Positions 43,433 through 43,691 of a stretch of 43,691 bases of DNA are shown here, one piece after another. The translations under genes and the position numbers were made by a program. The DNA is from Calocera cornea HHB12733 (taxonomy: Eukaryota; Basidiomycota; Dacrymycetes; Dacrymycetales; Dacrymycetaceae). The notes below the pieces were generated by a model. That model was not told the DNA's origin and searched no databases. It was given only the letters and a program-made list of their open reading frames with translations. Numbering within the stretch: position 1 is the first letter of the stretch; each line of letters opens with the position of its first letter. The stretch is from NCBI GenBank assembly GCA_001632435.1, contig KV423928.1, positions 285,090-328,780 on the forward strand, written 5' to 3'.

Positions 43433-43532
43433 TGCCGCGTGGTGACCTCCACGTCGTCGCCCCTGTTGCCCGTTCGCGCTCTCCTCCTCTCATCTTCCAC
43501 CCAAACTATCCCCTCTCCCACTCTCTGTCAAC

Positions 43533-43691
43533 ATGGTCGAAACCCGCGCCCAGAAGAACGCTGCCGCTGCAGCTCCAGCTCGTACAACCGCCGCTTCCGG
43601 GCGTACCGCCGCTTCCGGACGTCGGCCCGCTGCGCAGAGCAAGGGCAAGGGCAAGGGCAAGGCTGACACGTCGTCGGACGACTCGGGGGAG
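43533..43691 (+). CDS. Partial gene at window edge, Lys/Gly- and Ala-rich start
   Basis: An ATG in good context after a pyrimidine-rich leader opens a frame that runs off the window (53 codons seen). It begins MVETRAQKNAAAAAPARTTA. Two repeat units in frame give two AASGR segments, and a run of alternating Lys and Gly (KGKGKGK) and acidic SSDDSGE follow. Its basic, disordered start suggests a nuclear protein, possibly another gene of the same mobile element, but too little is present to name it. Confidence 0.55.
   Translation, partial: MVETRAQKNAAAAAPARTTAASGRTAASGRRPAAQSKGKGKGKADTSSDDSGE
43589..43618 (-). repeat. CCGGAA repeat cluster 8 (2 units, within coding sequence)
   Basis: Reverse units CGCCGCTTCCGG at 43589 and 43607 are 18 bases apart, the same spacing as cluster 5. 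Each is read in frame as Ala-Ala-Ser-Gly plus Arg in the partial gene at the edge. Confidence 0.85.

Larger units (their letters stand above)
43132..43532. other. Right flank of the KDZ element
   Basis: No gene lies in these 401 bases. They hold repeat cluster 7, the right copy of the 12-bp inverted repeat (43421-43432), and, after it, a pyrimidine-rich stretch (about 43450-43530) that looks like a fungal promoter and leader for the gene starting at 43533. Confidence 0.55.

Noticed and set aside
38806..43618. CRISPR-like array
   Set aside because: The units are short, in both orientations, unevenly spaced and in a eukaryotic context with no cas gene.

Overview
The window looks like a nuclear locus of an agaricomycete (mushroom-forming basidiomycete). 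Nearly every gene is broken by GT-AG introns of about 45-60 bases, often with donors such as gtgcgt or gtgagt. The DNA is GC-rich and gene-dense, an F-box protein of the agaricomycete style is present, and the right end carries a KDZ-type DNA transposon of the CxC5/CxC6 class that is common in these fungi. All gene models below were spliced by hand and keep an open frame from start to stop, except where stated.

Layout. 1-2503: gene-poor left end with a heptamer repeat and a G-quadruplex-like run. 2504-12174: F-box protein (-), TTI2-like TTT-complex subunit (+), aspartate-semialdehyde dehydrogenase (-), a decayed tandem copy and an intact copy of an extended SDR reductase (+), and 14-3-3 (-). 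13835-20645: a large coiled-coil protein of unknown function (+), TTC27/Emw1-like TPR protein (+), and EMC6 (-) with a 12-nt microexon. 20893-31637: SNRNP40-like U5 snRNP WD40 protein (+), a Boi1/Boi2/Pob1-type polarity scaffold with an extra C-terminal calponin-homology domain (+), a polyQ/polyE nuclear-type protein (-), mitochondrial ribosomal protein uL13m (-), and a membrane-anchored ubiquitin hydrolase (+). 32140-38285: a small secreted protein (-), DUF1992/DNAJC28-like mitochondrial protein (-), an aromatic/aminoadipate-type aminotransferase (-), and a Gis2/CNBP-like six-zinc-knuckle protein (-) with a 15-nt microexon.

38659-43432 and beyond: a KDZ transposase gene (681 aa, six exons, open throughout) and a companion gene of unknown function. 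This stretch is peppered with at least 25 copies of a 12-bp repeat, CCGGAA-N-C(G/A)GCG, in both orientations. The copies lie between genes, inside unusually long introns and inside coding exons. They continue into a further partial gene at the right edge. I did not see this repeat anywhere else in the window. It is the most unusual signal here and resembles a nuclear counterpart of the mobile GC clusters of yeast mitochondrial DNA.

Most host genes are unrelated housekeeping functions. Several are arranged head to head with short shared promoters: F-box/TTI2, EMC6/SNRNP40 and uL13m/ubiquitin hydrolase. Others converge tail to tail with short gaps.
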